From Methylotenera sp. (GTDB lineage: Bacteria; Pseudomonadota; Gammaproteobacteria; Burkholderiales; Methylophilaceae), in contig JAKFVD010000003.1 of assembly GCA_021732365.1 (NCBI GenBank), forward strand, positions 1 through 64,000: a stretch of 64,000 nt of DNA, in the 5' to 3' direction. Positions 55,238 through 64,000 of this stretch are shown here, piece by piece. Positions within the stretch are counted from its first letter, which is position 1. Every line of letters begins with the position of its first letter. The notes beneath the pieces were generated by a model. It ran no database searches, was not told the DNA's origin, and saw nothing but the letters and a program-made list of their open reading frames with translations. Position numbers and translations under genes: made by a program.

Positions 55238-56612
55238 ATCATTGCAAAAAGAACATTTGCATCGAAAATCATCGATTCAAGATACGCTTTCAGCACAAGT
55301 TAACACTTTTTTTAGCACTATTTTTTCATCAAAAAAATGTGTTAAGTCGCATATCGTTATTGGTTTAAGTGGCGGCTTAGATTCATCTGTATTGCTTCAC
55401 CTATTGGCAAATCTACGCCAAACATTACCTTTCCAACTCAGCGCACATCATGTGCATCACGGTTTAAGCGCGCATGCCGATGCTTGGGCAGATTTTTGTG
55501 AAAAAAGCTGCGATGCGCTTAATATTCCACTGACTATTTCAAAAGTAAAAGTTGATATTAATAGTGGACTAGGCGTTGAAGCAAGCGCGCGCCAAGCACG
55601 CTATGCAGAGCTGTTGGCCATTGATGCCGATTATATTTGCACCGCTCACCATCAAGACGACCAAGCAGAGACTTTGCTATTGCAACTCGCGCGTGGAGCA
55701 GGGGTAAAAGGTTTGTCTGGTATGGCAGCAATCGATGATGCAAGAAAGCTGTTACGGCCTCTGCTGAATATCAGCAGGGCAGAACTAGACGCTTACGCCA
55801 AGCAACATAAATTAAGTTGGGTAGAAGACGACAGCAATATCAATACGCAATTTGACCGCAATTTTATGCGGCATAGCGTGCTACCGATTTTAATGCAGCA
55901 ATATCCTGCTATTAAACAAACGCTGGCGCGCACAGCGCAACATTTAGCCGATGCAAATGACCTATTAAATGTGCTGGCAGCACGAGATGCGCAGGCTTGC
56001 TTATCTGATTCAGATAAAAAAATATTGGCCTTAACACCTTTGAAACAGTTAGATTCAAACCGAATCAATAATGTTTTACGCTGGTGGCTGGCACAAAACA
56101 ATGTACTTATGCCTAGCGCGGCGCAATTACAACAAATCACTCAACAATTATTGCATTCAAAATCAGATGCGGCTATTAAAATTCAGTTAAAGACTGAAGG
56201 TGATTTGACGATTAGGCGTTATCAAGATTACGCGTATTTAGTAGCTGAAACACCAAGTCTGGCAATTGATTATGTCTGGCAGGGTGAGCCTGTATTAAAA
56301 TTTGCCAATCAAACGCAGTTAACTTTTGAGAAAAAGTTGGGCGAGGGTTTAAGCTTAAAGTATTTAGACAGCAAAATTTTGCGCATAAAAACGCGCAGTG
56401 GCGGCGAGCATATTAAACCTGATTTGAATCGCCCAACCCGCAGTTTAAAAACAGTTTTGCAAACAGCGGCAATACCGCCTTGGCAGCGCAGCCTGTTGCC
56501 ACTAATTTTTTTGCATGAAAAATTGGCGATAATTCCAAATGTTGCAGTGGAAGCCAGCTTTAAAGCAGGTGCTGATGAAGTGGGTCTTGTGGTCGCTTGG
56601 CAGCAGCTTTAA
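55206..56612 (+). CDS. tilS: tRNA(Ile)-lysidine synthase
   Basis: 468 residues. PP-loop SGGLDSS at 55-61, [27 protein letters not shown], the central helical domain ([11 protein letters not shown]) and the C-terminal TilS domain. It converts C34 of the AUA-reading tRNA(Ile) to lysidine; essential. The first ~45 residues are variable, and the true start may be one of several codons overlapping the accA end. Its stop overlaps the stop of the convergent tesA gene by 4 bp. Confidence 0.94.
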   Translation: MANLKKQSPNKSLQKEHLHRKSSIQDTLSAQVNTFFSTIFSSKKCVKSHIVIGLSGGLDSSVLLHLLANLRQTLPFQLSAHHVHHGLSAHADAWADFCEKSCDALNIPLTISKVKVDINSGLGVEASARQARYAELLAIDADYICTAHHQDDQAETLLLQLARGAGVKGLSGMAAIDDARKLLRPLLNISRAELDAYAKQHKLSWVEDDSNINTQFDRNFMRHSVLPILMQQYPAIKQTLARTAQHLADANDLLNVLAARDAQACLSDSDKKILALTPLKQLDSNRINNVLRWWLAQNNVLMPSAAQLQQITQQLLHSKSDAAIKIQLKTEGDLTIRRYQDYAYLVAETPSLAIDYVWQGEPVLKFANQTQLTFEKKLGEGLSLKYLDSKILRIKTRSGGEHIKPDLNRPTRSLKTVLQTAAIPPWQRSLLPLIFLHEKLAIIPNVAVEASFKAGADEVGLVVAWQQL

Positions 56613-57259
56613 AGATTATTTTTTAGCAAGCCTTCAAGCTTGGGCCAAATATTTTCTAGCAATTTTGGCTGTGCAGAAGCGGCAGGATGTAGTCCATCAT
56701 CTTGAACAAGGTTGCGGTTTCCTGCAACGCCATCTAAGAAAAATGGTACTAAACTTAACTGATATTTCTGTGCTAAATCGTCGTAAATCGCGCTAAATTT
56801 TTGCGTATATTGAATGCCATAATTGGGTGGTATTTTCATACCCAGCAACATCACGGTGGCATTTTTTGCTTTGGCTTTGGTAATCATGCTATTTAAATTG
56901 CTTTGCATCTCATTCAAACTTAGCCCGCGCAAACCATCATTGGCGCCAAGCTCAATCACCACAATACTGGGCTGATGTGTTTTAAGCATTTGATTAAAAC
57001 GGCTTAAACCACCACTGGTTGTTTCGCCGCTAATGCTGGCATTAACCACTTTATACGCACTATTTTGTTGTTTTAGTTTGTTTTCTAGCAAAGCGACCCA
57101 ACCTGTATTAGGTTGGATGCCATAAGCGGCAGATAAACTATCGCCATAAACCACGATGGTTTGTGCGGCTTGTGCCGTGCTTGCAACCAAAGCGAATAGA
57201 ATAAGACTAACCCAAGTGGTAAAAAACTGAGTTAAAAAACCAAATAAACGAGAACGCAT
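56609..57259 (-). CDS. tesA: Periplasmic SGNH esterase/lysophospholipase TesA
   Basis: 216 residues from the ATG at 57259 (a TTG start at 57310 would destroy the signal peptide). Signal peptide ~1-32 (STAQA). The SGNH motifs are GDSLSAAYG with Ser41, block III GANDGLRG and the catalytic DGLHPA near the end. It is a periplasmic thioesterase/lysophospholipase L1. It is divergent from the YbbA-type ABC gene as in E. coli, with only 2 bp between start codons, and convergent with tilS. Confidence 0.92.
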   Translation of the reverse strand: MRSRLFGFLTQFFTTWVSLILFALVASTAQAAQTIVVYGDSLSAAYGIQPNTGWVALLENKLKQQNSAYKVVNASISGETTSGGLSRFNQMLKTHQPSIVVIELGANDGLRGLSLNEMQSNLNSMITKAKAKNATVMLLGMKIPPNYGIQYTQKFSAIYDDLAQKYQLSLVPFFLDGVAGNRNLVQDDGLHPAASAQPKLLENIWPKLEGLLKNNL

Positions 57260-57261
57260 AC

Positions 57262-57999
57262 ATGCTACTTTCTGAACAGAATTTTCAAACGATTGACCAA
57301 GATATAACAACGCGCAGCCATGCTATTTTAGCGACAAACTTATGCAAAAGTGTGGGCGAAGCGCCAAACAAGATAGACATTCTAACCAATTTGCAGCTAC
57401 AAGTGGCGTTGGGTGAGAGTGTGGCGATTGTGGGTAGTTCTGGCTCTGGTAAATCAACCTTGCTTGGTTTGCTGGCGGGGCTTGATAATCCGACTAGCGG
57501 CAGCGTGACTGTACAAGGTGCCGCGTTTAGCGATTTAGATGAAGATGCGCGCGCTGCTGTTCGCGGTAAGCATATGGGTTTTGTGTTTCAATCGTTTCAA
57601 CTGTTGCCTACCATGACCGCATTGGAAAACGTGATGCTGCCCATGCAGCTTGCTAATCAAAACAAGGCTAGTCAAAAAAATGCCAAAGAAATCGCCATGG
57701 AAACGCTGGCAAAAGTTGGGTTAAGTACGCGCTTAAATCACTACCCCAAACAGCTTTCTGGTGGTGAGCAACAGCGAGTGGCGATTGCGCGTGCTTTTGC
57801 ACCACAGCCTGCCATTTTGTTTGCAGATGAACCCACTGGCAATTTAGATTTAGCTACAGGCGAGCGCATTATTGATTTGCTCTTTAGCCTAAATCAAGCG
57901 GCGGGTAAAACGCTGATTTTGGTGACGCATGATGTGAAATTGGCGCAACGTTGCCAACGCACATTAACGCTGAATAACGGCCAATTAAGTGAAACTTAA
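57262..57999 (+). CDS. ybbA: ABC transporter ATP-binding protein, YbbA type
   Basis: 245 residues. Walker [10 protein letters not shown] (58-66), Q loop [10 protein letters not shown], signature [14 protein letters not shown], Walker [14 protein letters not shown] loop VTHD. It belongs to the MacB/LolD-like class that works with FtsX-type permeases. The tesA/ybbA/ybbP arrangement matches E. coli. Its start codon stands 2 bp from the divergent tesA start, so its promoter must lie within tesA, or the real start is further in. Confidence 0.9.
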   Translation: MLLSEQNFQTIDQDITTRSHAILATNLCKSVGEAPNKIDILTNLQLQVALGESVAIVGSSGSGKSTLLGLLAGLDNPTSGSVTVQGAAFSDLDEDARAAVRGKHMGFVFQSFQLLPTMTALENVMLPMQLANQNKASQKNAKEIAMETLAKVGLSTRLNHYPKQLSGGEQQRVAIARAFAPQPAILFADEPTGNLDLATGERIIDLLFSLNQAAGKTLILVTHDVKLAQRCQRTLTLNNGQLSET

Positions 58000-60490
58000 C
58001 CTCATGATATTTAAATTAAGTTACCAGCAATTATTCTCTCAGTGGAAATCGGGCGATTTGCGCGTGATGGTGTTTGCGCTGATTTTGGCGGTGACATCTA
58101 TAACCGCAGTCAATTTCTTTATTAATCGTATTGCTTTGCATTTAAATTCACAGGGCGGCATGTTATTAGGCGGCGATTTAGTGGTGATTTCAGACCAAGC
58201 GATTCCCGCAGATTATGTAGAACTAGCTAAAAAGTTTGATCTGCAAAGCACGTCTACGGTTGAATTTCCTAGCATGGCGATTAATGGTGAGCGTAATCAG
58301 CTGGCGGAAATTAAAGCGGTACAGAGCACCTTCCCGTTAAGAGGCGATTTTAACGTTCAACTTAACACCCAAAAAAGTCCAAAAAATATTCGCAGCACAC
58401 CAGATCAAGGCAATGTCTGGTTAGAGCCACGTTTAGCGACTATTTTAAATGTTGCGATTAATGATACGGTTGAAGTGGGTGCTGCAAAGTTTAAAGTGGC
58501 GGGTATTCTTGTGCGCGAATCATCGCGCGGTGGCGATATGTTTAGCTTTGCACCGCGTCTGATGATGCATGTCGATGACATCGCCAAAACCGAATTGATT
58601 CAGTTCGGTAGTCGCGTTAAATACCAGTTTTTGGTTGCAGGCAACGCTAATAATGTTGCTAAGTTTTCTGATGCTATTACGCCTAACCTAAAACGTGGCG
58701 AGCGCATACAAGACGTTAAAACCGCCAGACCAGAAATCAAAAGTGCGCTGGATAAAGCGGAGACATTTTTGGGTTTGAGTGCAATGGCAAGCGTGGTGTT
58801 GTCTATTGTGGCGATGCTGCTGGCCAGCGCGCCATTTGTGGCAAGAAGCACCAATACTGCCGCTCTAATGCGTTGTTTTGGCGCTAGTAGGGCAGTCATA
58901 CAGAAAATATTATTGCTGCAAACGGCCATGCTGGCGCTGATTGGCGGCGTGCTGGGTTGTGCGACTGGCTATGTTTTGCAATATGGGCTGGCTTATATCG
59001 CAGGTCAATTATTCGTAGAAACCTTGCCCGCACCAAACTGGATGCCAGTTTTAATGGGTTTAAGCTTATCTTTTGCGATCTTATTCAGCATTATGTGGCC
59101 GCATATTCAATCGCTCAAAAATGTTTCTATTATGCGTATTTTAAGGCGTGATGAGGCAGATGCACCTGTTAAGCTATGGCTAAAATACGCGCCGATTGTG
59201 CTGGTTAGTATGGTTTTAATTGCTGTGTTAGCTAAAACTTGGCAGCTTGCTTTGGCGTTTTTGTCAGGTATTTTGGGTATTTGTTTGGTGGCTGGCTTTC
59301 TGGCATATGTGTTGGCAAAATTGCTTAATCGTTTCAGCCAACAAATTAAAGGCAAGTATGCCATCGGCTTTGGTTTATCTAATTTGAATCGGCGTTTGGG
59401 GTTATCCATTGCGCAGATGATTGGTTTTAGCTTGGGCGCAATGGTATTGATGTTGCTGATGATGATTAAAACCGATTTGCTAGACGCTTGGCGTGGCTCT
59501 ATGCCAATTGATGCGCCGAATCGCTTTGTGATTAATATTCAGCCTAACCAAGTTGCGCCAGTTAAAGAATTCATTGAAGCGCTAAAAGTCGATAAACCGC
59601 AAGTATTCCCCATGATCCGCGGCAGGTTAATGGCTAAAAATGCACAAGAAATTAATCCTGACTCGTTTGAAGATGAGCGCGCAAAGCGCTTAGTTTCGCG
59701 CGAATTTAATTTATCTAGTGCGGCGAATATGCAAGCCGATAACAAGCTGTTGCAAGGGCGTTGGTGGCAAGCAGATGAAGCAGGTAAACCATTTGTATCG
59801 ATTGAAGAAGACATTGCCAAAACGCTCAATATTCAGCTGAATGACGTATTAAGTTATGATATCGCGGGTAGCCGCATTGACTTAACGGTAAAAAGTATCC
59901 GAAAAGTTGAATGGGATAGCATGCGCGCTAACTTTTTTGCTGTCACCCCATTAAATACCCTCAAAGATTACCCGACTAGTTACATGACTGCGTTTTATTT
60001 GCCGCAGAATCAAGACATGAACGCGTTGGTGCAGCAATTTCCGAACTTTACGGTGATTGATACCGCCAGCATCATGAATCAGGTGCGCGACATTATGAAT
60101 AAGTTGACGTTGGCGGTAGGTTTTGTGTTTATATTTTGCTTAGTTGCAGGGTTAATTGTGTTGTACGCTGCACTGATTGCGACGCGTGAAGCGCGCTTGC
60201 AAGAATCCGCATTATTGCGCGTATTAGGCGCATCGCGCCAGCAAGTCACTATTGCCATGCTAACCGAATTTGCCAGCATTGGTTTGGTAGCAGCGTTAGT
60301 GGCGATTATGATGGCAGTAGCACTGAGTGCATATTTAAGTATTTTTGTGTTGGAAATTCCTTATCAATTGAATATCAATTTAGCGATTGGTATTTTTGTT
60401 CTCACCAGTCTACTTATCCCGCTAGCCGCTTGGTCTGTCATTCGCAGCTATTTAAACGTGCCTCCCAAGCAGCTTTTAAATAGCATCTAG
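57989..60490 (+). CDS. ybbP: FtsX-type ABC permease, YbbP type
   Basis: 833 residues with about ten membrane helices: one N-terminal, a group of three (~260-370), a central group (~395-495) and a C-terminal group of three (~705-820), with two large periplasmic domains between. This is the YbbP layout with duplicated FtsX domains. The GTG at 57989 overlaps ybbA by 11 bp; the ATG at 58004 is an equal candidate. With YbbA it probably exports or extracts lipid-linked substrates. The TesA neighbour suggests a lipid role. Confidence 0.9.
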   Translation: MKLNLMIFKLSYQQLFSQWKSGDLRVMVFALILAVTSITAVNFFINRIALHLNSQGGMLLGGDLVVISDQAIPADYVELAKKFDLQSTSTVEFPSMAINGERNQLAEIKAVQSTFPLRGDFNVQLNTQKSPKNIRSTPDQGNVWLEPRLATILNVAINDTVEVGAAKFKVAGILVRESSRGGDMFSFAPRLMMHVDDIAKTELIQFGSRVKYQFLVAGNANNVAKFSDAITPNLKRGERIQDVKTARPEIKSALDKAETFLGLSAMASVVLSIVAMLLASAPFVARSTNTAALMRCFGASRAVIQKILLLQTAMLALIGGVLGCATGYVLQYGLAYIAGQLFVETLPAPNWMPVLMGLSLSFAILFSIMWPHIQSLKNVSIMRILRRDEADAPVKLWLKYAPIVLVSMVLIAVLAKTWQLALAFLSGILGICLVAGFLAYVLAKLLNRFSQQIKGKYAIGFGLSNLNRRLGLSIAQMIGFSLGAMVLMLLMMIKTDLLDAWRGSMPIDAPNRFVINIQPNQVAPVKEFIEALKVDKPQVFPMIRGRLMAKNAQEINPDSFEDERAKRLVSREFNLSSAANMQADNKLLQGRWWQADEAGKPFVSIEEDIAKTLNIQLNDVLSYDIAGSRIDLTVKSIRKVEWDSMRANFFAVTPLNTLKDYPTSYMTAFYLPQNQDMNALVQQFPNFTVIDTASIMNQVRDIMNKLTLAVGFVFIFCLVAGLIVLYAALIATREARLQESALLRVLGASRQQVTIAMLTEFASIGLVAALVAIMMAVALSAYLSIFVLEIPYQLNINLAIGIFVLTSLLIPLAAWSVIRSYLNVPPKQLLNSI

Positions 60491-60503
60491 ACACGGTTTA
60501 TTT

Positions 60504-60517
60504 GGTTGTATACAACC
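60504..60517 (+). promoter_or_regulatory. TTGTATACAA operator, distal
   Basis: GGTTGTATACAACC is a perfect 14-bp palindrome. Its centre lies 22 bp (about two helical turns) from the second copy. The TTGT-N2-ACAA form resembles sites of GntR/FadR-subfamily regulators. Confidence 0.7.
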
Positions 60518-60525
60518 TATATGGT

Positions 60526-60539
60526 GGTTGTATACAACC
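60526..60539 (+). promoter_or_regulatory. TTGTATACAA operator, promoter-proximal
   Basis: Identical GGTTGTATACAACC, extended by one more T/A pair to 16 bp. It covers the likely -35 hexamer, so binding would repress. No GntR gene is in the window. Confidence 0.7.
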
Positions 60540-60557
60540 ATATTTTGCGGTTATAAT
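60528..60557 (+). promoter_or_regulatory. Likely promoter of the TonB-receptor gene
   Basis: -35 TTGTAT (60528-60533), 18-bp spacer, -10 TATAAT (60552-60557). The -35 lies in the second palindrome. About 120 bp of AT-rich leader separates it from the receptor start. Confidence 0.6.
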
Positions 60558-60681
60558 CGCATTTCCTGCTTGTATTTCAATCATGAGTGATTGATTTTAT
60601 TCAATATTTTTTTGTCTTAAATATTGGAATATATTTTGCATATGATTATCTGATGTATAAATCCAATCATAGGAAAAGCAC

Positions 60682-63135
60682 ATGAGAAAACCATTACAAC
60701 CAAAATATATATTATTAGCCATTATTGCAGCCTACGCTGCGCCTCAATCATTGTTAGCGGAAGAGTTAAGTGCGATTACAACTGAAAAAGTTGAAGTCAT
60801 CAGCACAACCCCATTGCAGGGTATTGGTTTGCCTTTAGAGCAAATTCCTGCCAACGTGCAATCGGTAAAAGGCGAGCAACTTAAAGAGCAAAAAAGCCTG
60901 AGTATTGCCGATTATATTAATCAGAATTTAACAGGCGTTAGCGTCAACGATACGCAAAATAATCCGTATCAACCCGATGTCAGCTTTCACGGCTACTCAG
61001 CTTCGCCGTTGCTTGGCACACCGCAAGGCTTATCCGTTTTTGTTGATGGCGTACGTGTGAATGAGCCGTTTGGTGATGTGGTGAATTGGGATTTAATCTC
61101 AACTAATTCAATCAATAGTATTAACTTAATTCCTGGCTCTAATCCTTTGTTTGGTCTTAATACTTTGGGTGGCGCGCTATCAGTGCAAACCAAAAGCGGC
61201 CGCACAAATCCAGGTGGTGCCATCGAATATTATCAAGGTTCTTGGGGTCGTAAAGCAGGCTCTGCAGAGTTTGGTGGCGTAACGCAAGATGGCTCTGTAG
61301 ATTACTTTATTTCTGGCAATGTATTTTCTGAAGATGGCTGGCGCGATTTTTCACCCAGTGATGTCGGTCAACTATTTGCAAAAGTGGGCTGGCAAAACGA
61401 ATCGACAGCACTGAATTTAAGTTACACAGGCGCAGATAATAAATTAATCGGTAACGGTCTGGCACCAAATGACTTTTTACGCCAACAAGGCCGTGATTCG
61501 ATTTTAACCAGACCAGACTTAACCGAAAATAAACTGTCATTTTTTAATTTAAATTGGAGTCACTTTTTTAATGATGACACGCAGTTAAGTGGCAATACTT
61601 ATTATCGCAAAGCAAAAACAAGCACATTGAATGGTGACGGAAATGATGATTTTGACGATGAAGAAGTGGATTTGCTAGGCAATGGTGATGGGGTTGTCGA
61701 TCCTGCAGAGCTAGATTTAGCCAATGCGGAATGTATTGCAGGAAACGATTCGGATGAATTTTGTAGTGGTGCGCTAAACCGCACTAACTCTGATCGCACT
61801 GGATATGGCTTTAATGCGCAACTGACATTCGGCCAAGATTTTATGCAAATGAAAAATCAGTTTATTGCAGGTTTTGGTTACGATTACGGCAGAACGAATT
61901 TTAGACAAAATACTGAATATGGATTGGTGAATGCAACACGTGGTATCGATGGTACGGGTGTGTTTAACGAGCCAGCTGAACTAGGCCCAGATGGCATTGC
62001 CTTAGCAGGACAAGGTGATAACTTGCAAGTTAGATTGCGCGGCGTGTCTAAAACATGGAGTGTATTTGCAACAGATACGTTGTCGCTTAACCCAATGTGG
62101 CACTTAACGCTATCTGCGCGATACAACCACACTAAAGTAGAGAATGACGATCAGTTCAATCCAATTCCAAATCCGGTTGAAGCAGATAACTCTTCATTAA
62201 CCAGCGACCAGAGCTTTAATCGTATTAACCCAGCAGTTGGCGTAAATTTCACACCAAGCAAAGATTTAACGGCCTATGCAAGTTATAACGAAGGTAGCCG
62301 TGCACCAACCGCAATCGAGTTGGGTTGTGCAAATCCTGACCAACCATGTCGTTTGCCGAATGCCTTTGCAGGTGATCCGCCGCTAGACCAAGTGGTTGCA
62401 AAAACATTTGAAGCTGGCTTGCGTGGTAATTTAACGCAAGATGTTAAATGGTCATTGGCTGCTTATCGCGCACAAAACTTTGATGATATTCAATTTATCG
62501 CTGCCAATGCGCAAGGTGCTGGTTACTTTGATAACGTTGGTAAAACAAGGCGCCAAGGGTTTGATGCGGCATTAAATGGCCGTTTAGATAAGTTCACATG
62601 GGCACTTGGTTATAGTTATGTAAAAGCGACGTATGAATCAGACTTCGAAATTGCAAGTGAGTTAAATGAAACCGTAGCTGGCAGTGAAATTCAGCAAGTG
62701 GGTAAAGGCGACAACATTCCTGGTATTCCCCAACATCAGTTGAAATTACGTGCAGCTTATGATGTAACACCTTCATGGAATATCGGCACCAATATCTTTG
62801 CTTTCTCTGACCAATATTCTCGCGGCAACGAAAATAATCAGTTTGATGGCGAGGGCGCTAAAGTGAGTGGCTACCTTGTGATGAACTTAGATACACGTTA
62901 CAACTTTGGCAACAGTGGCTGGCAACTTTTCGCAAGAGTCAACAATATATTTGACCGCGAATATAACAATGGCGGCCTGTTAGGCGAGCATCGCTTTGAT
63001 GCAAGCACAGGCGCATTTACTGGTAACGAAGTAACACCAGCATTTTACGCACCAGGCGCGCCGCGTGCAGGTTGGTTTGGCGTACGCTATGAGTTTGGTG
63101 GTAAAAAATCAGTTGCTAGTTTAGATAATAACTAA
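60682..63135 (+). CDS. TonB-dependent outer-membrane receptor with EF-hand-like acidic insert
   Basis: 817 residues. Signal peptide ~1-26. Plug domain ~45-175 (PLEQIPANVQSVKGEQLKEQ; DGVRVNEPFGDVVNWDLI), then a beta-barrel with C-terminal NNIFDREYNNGG and WFGVRYEFG segments. In an extracellular region near 313-350 there is an acidic insert, NGDGNDDFDDEEVD then GNGDGVVDPAEL, resembling calcium-binding EF-hand/dockerin loops, closed by two Cys further on. The substrate is unknown; candidates include metal chelates. AGGAAAAG precedes the ATG. The promoter carries twin palindromes, so uptake is probably repressed until a signal is present. A response regulator gene follows 35 bp later. Confidence 0.88.
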   Translation: MRKPLQPKYILLAIIAAYAAPQSLLAEELSAITTEKVEVISTTPLQGIGLPLEQIPANVQSVKGEQLKEQKSLSIADYINQNLTGVSVNDTQNNPYQPDVSFHGYSASPLLGTPQGLSVFVDGVRVNEPFGDVVNWDLISTNSINSINLIPGSNPLFGLNTLGGALSVQTKSGRTNPGGAIEYYQGSWGRKAGSAEFGGVTQDGSVDYFISGNVFSEDGWRDFSPSDVGQLFAKVGWQNESTALNLSYTGADNKLIGNGLAPNDFLRQQGRDSILTRPDLTENKLSFFNLNWSHFFNDDTQLSGNTYYRKAKTSTLNGDGNDDFDDEEVDLLGNGDGVVDPAELDLANAECIAGNDSDEFCSGALNRTNSDRTGYGFNAQLTFGQDFMQMKNQFIAGFGYDYGRTNFRQNTEYGLVNATRGIDGTGVFNEPAELGPDGIALAGQGDNLQVRLRGVSKTWSVFATDTLSLNPMWHLTLSARYNHTKVENDDQFNPIPNPVEADNSSLTSDQSFNRINPAVGVNFTPSKDLTAYASYNEGSRAPTAIELGCANPDQPCRLPNAFAGDPPLDQVVAKTFEAGLRGNLTQDVKWSLAAYRAQNFDDIQFIAANAQGAGYFDNVGKTRRQGFDAALNGRLDKFTWALGYSYVKATYESDFEIASELNETVAGSEIQQVGKGDNIPGIPQHQLKLRAAYDVTPSWNIGTNIFAFSDQYSRGNENNQFDGEGAKVSGYLVMNLDTRYNFGNSGWQLFARVNNIFDREYNNGGLLGEHRFDASTGAFTGNEVTPAFYAPGAPRAGWFGVRYEFGGKKSVASLDNN

Positions 63136-63170
63136 GCTAGATGATAATTAATGCGTAATTAAGGACAACA

Positions 63171-64000
63171 TTGCTCGCACAACAAACCCCGTTAGAAGAT
63201 TTAAAATCTAAACAGCATTTCACTCAACCTAAAAAAGTATTGATTGTGGAAGATGAAGTGCTGTTTGCACGCGCTGTGCAAAAGCGTTTGCAAAAAGCGG
63301 GGTACGAGTGTGAGCATGTTGAAAATTTAGCCGATGCACGTGCTATTCATAAACAGTTTAGTGCCGACTTGGTGTTGCTAGACATGCGATTGCCAGATGG
63401 CAATGGCTTAGACTTAATTGCCGAATTTGTTGCAAAAAGTATCGTTACTATTGTCATGACAGCTTATGGCGAAGTGAGCGATGCTGTTAATGCCATGAAA
63501 TTAGGCGCGCATGATTATTTAAAGAAACCCATCGATTTAGAAGAACTGTTATTAGTTGTTGAAAAAAATGAAAAAACAGCGACATTACTAGCAAGCGTCG
63601 ATTATTCGCGCCAACGCAATGCACACTCAAGTGATGGCATCACCTTAATTGGCGATAGCCCCGCTACACAAAGTATTCACATGCAAATTGCGCGTATTGC
63701 ACAACTAGGCCATATTACCGATGCCATTGCACCCACTGTATTGATTACAGGAGAAACTGGAACTGGTAAAGATGTAGCAGCACGCTTACTACACGCGTCT
63801 GGCGCCAATGCAGATAGACCATTTGTACATGTAGATTGTGCTTCACTGCCAAATGAATTAATTGAAAGCGAATTGTTTGGTCATGAAAAGGGCGCATTTA
63901 CCAATGCAATCACTTCTAGGCCAGGCTTAATTGAGGCAGCAGAAGACGGCACTTTATTTTTGGATGAAATTGGTGAATTGCCACTAACTTTGCAAGCAAA
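63171..64000 (+). CDS. Sigma-54-type response regulator (NtrC family), 3' end outside window
   Basis: TTG start at 63171 with AAGGA 5 bases upstream; the frame is open to the window end (276 codons). Receiver ~22-135 with VEDE and phosphoacceptor Asp71 in [13 protein letters not shown], then a linker and AAA+ domain: Walker A GETGTGKD (194-201), [20 protein letters not shown], and the sigma-54 contact loop GAFTNA (241-246) in place of the usual GAFTGA. Walker B is [11 protein letters not shown]. It is likely cotranscribed with the TonB receptor. No cognate kinase is visible within the window. Confidence 0.88.
   Translation, partial: MLAQQTPLEDLKSKQHFTQPKKVLIVEDEVLFARAVQKRLQKAGYECEHVENLADARAIHKQFSADLVLLDMRLPDGNGLDLIAEFVAKSIVTIVMTAYGEVSDAVNAMKLGAHDYLKKPIDLEELLLVVEKNEKTATLLASVDYSRQRNAHSSDGITLIGDSPATQSIHMQIARIAQLGHITDAIAPTVLITGETGTGKDVAARLLHASGANADRPFVHVDCASLPNELIESELFGHEKGAFTNAITSRPGLIEAAEDGTLFLDEIGELPLTLQA

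Noticed and set aside
1..64000. tRNA, rRNA or prophage regions
   Set aside because: No cloverleaf-like TTCGA arms or rRNA words were noticed in the gaps, and no phage structural or integrase genes; a covariance-model scan would be decisive.

Overview
The window reads as a chromosomal segment of an AT-leaning betaproteobacterium. A methylotroph of the Methylophilaceae (Methylotenera-like) is my best guess. The guess rests on the ECF sigma/DUF3619/DUF3106 operon, PEP-CTERM proteins, a PilGHIJ-ChpA chemosensory cluster and the dnaE-accA-tilS order; this is inference from gene content, not a database match. Coding density is high. I saw no rRNA, tRNA, CRISPR array or prophage.

Layout. 1-2.5 kb: the right end of an IS3-family element abuts a diguanylate cyclase that appears to have lost its N-terminus, followed by a class III cyclase-like protein. 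2.6-6.9 kb: potassium transporter Kup and a KdpDE-like two-component system without kdpFABC; kup and the kdpDE-like pair share an identical 22-bp upstream element. 6.9-10 kb: ribosome-assembly GTPase YlqF/RbgA, then an envelope-type operon (hendecad-repeat protein, ECF sigma factor, DUF3619 membrane protein, small acidic secreted protein, basic DUF3106 protein). 10.1-11.3 kb: a methyltransferase and a small ORF.

11.4-19 kb is the most distinctive stretch. Two successive two-gene units have the same plan: an ACTAGTC-N3-TCGG motif, a large Sec-exported phosphoesterase (an ExeM/NucH-type nuclease, then a 5'-nucleotidase) ending in the same RTX-like C-terminal module, a PEP-CTERM protein, and a strong terminator. 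Together they look like an extracellular DNA/nucleotide scavenging system. 19-27 kb: alpha-2-macroglobulin and PBP1C. 27-31.4 kb: HrpA helicase carrying two in-frame insertions of a dispersed palindromic repeat. 31.4-35.2 kb: a TonB-like orphan, two CobW-type GTPases and a Zur-like regulator with twin palindromic operators.

35.4-40.4 kb: RNB ribonuclease, spermidine synthase-like protein, THUMP methyltransferase, MazG-like pyrophosphohydrolase and thiol peroxidase. 40.5-50.7 kb: a FIST sensor divergent from pilG-pilH-pilI-pilJ-chpA (twitching/type IV pilus chemosensory system, no pilK or chpB). 50.7-60.5 kb: dnaE, accA, tilS, then tesA divergent from a YbbA/YbbP-type ABC exporter. 60.5-64 kb: twin TTGTATACAA operators over a promoter, a TonB-dependent receptor with an EF-hand-like acidic insert, and a sigma-54-type response regulator cut by the window end.
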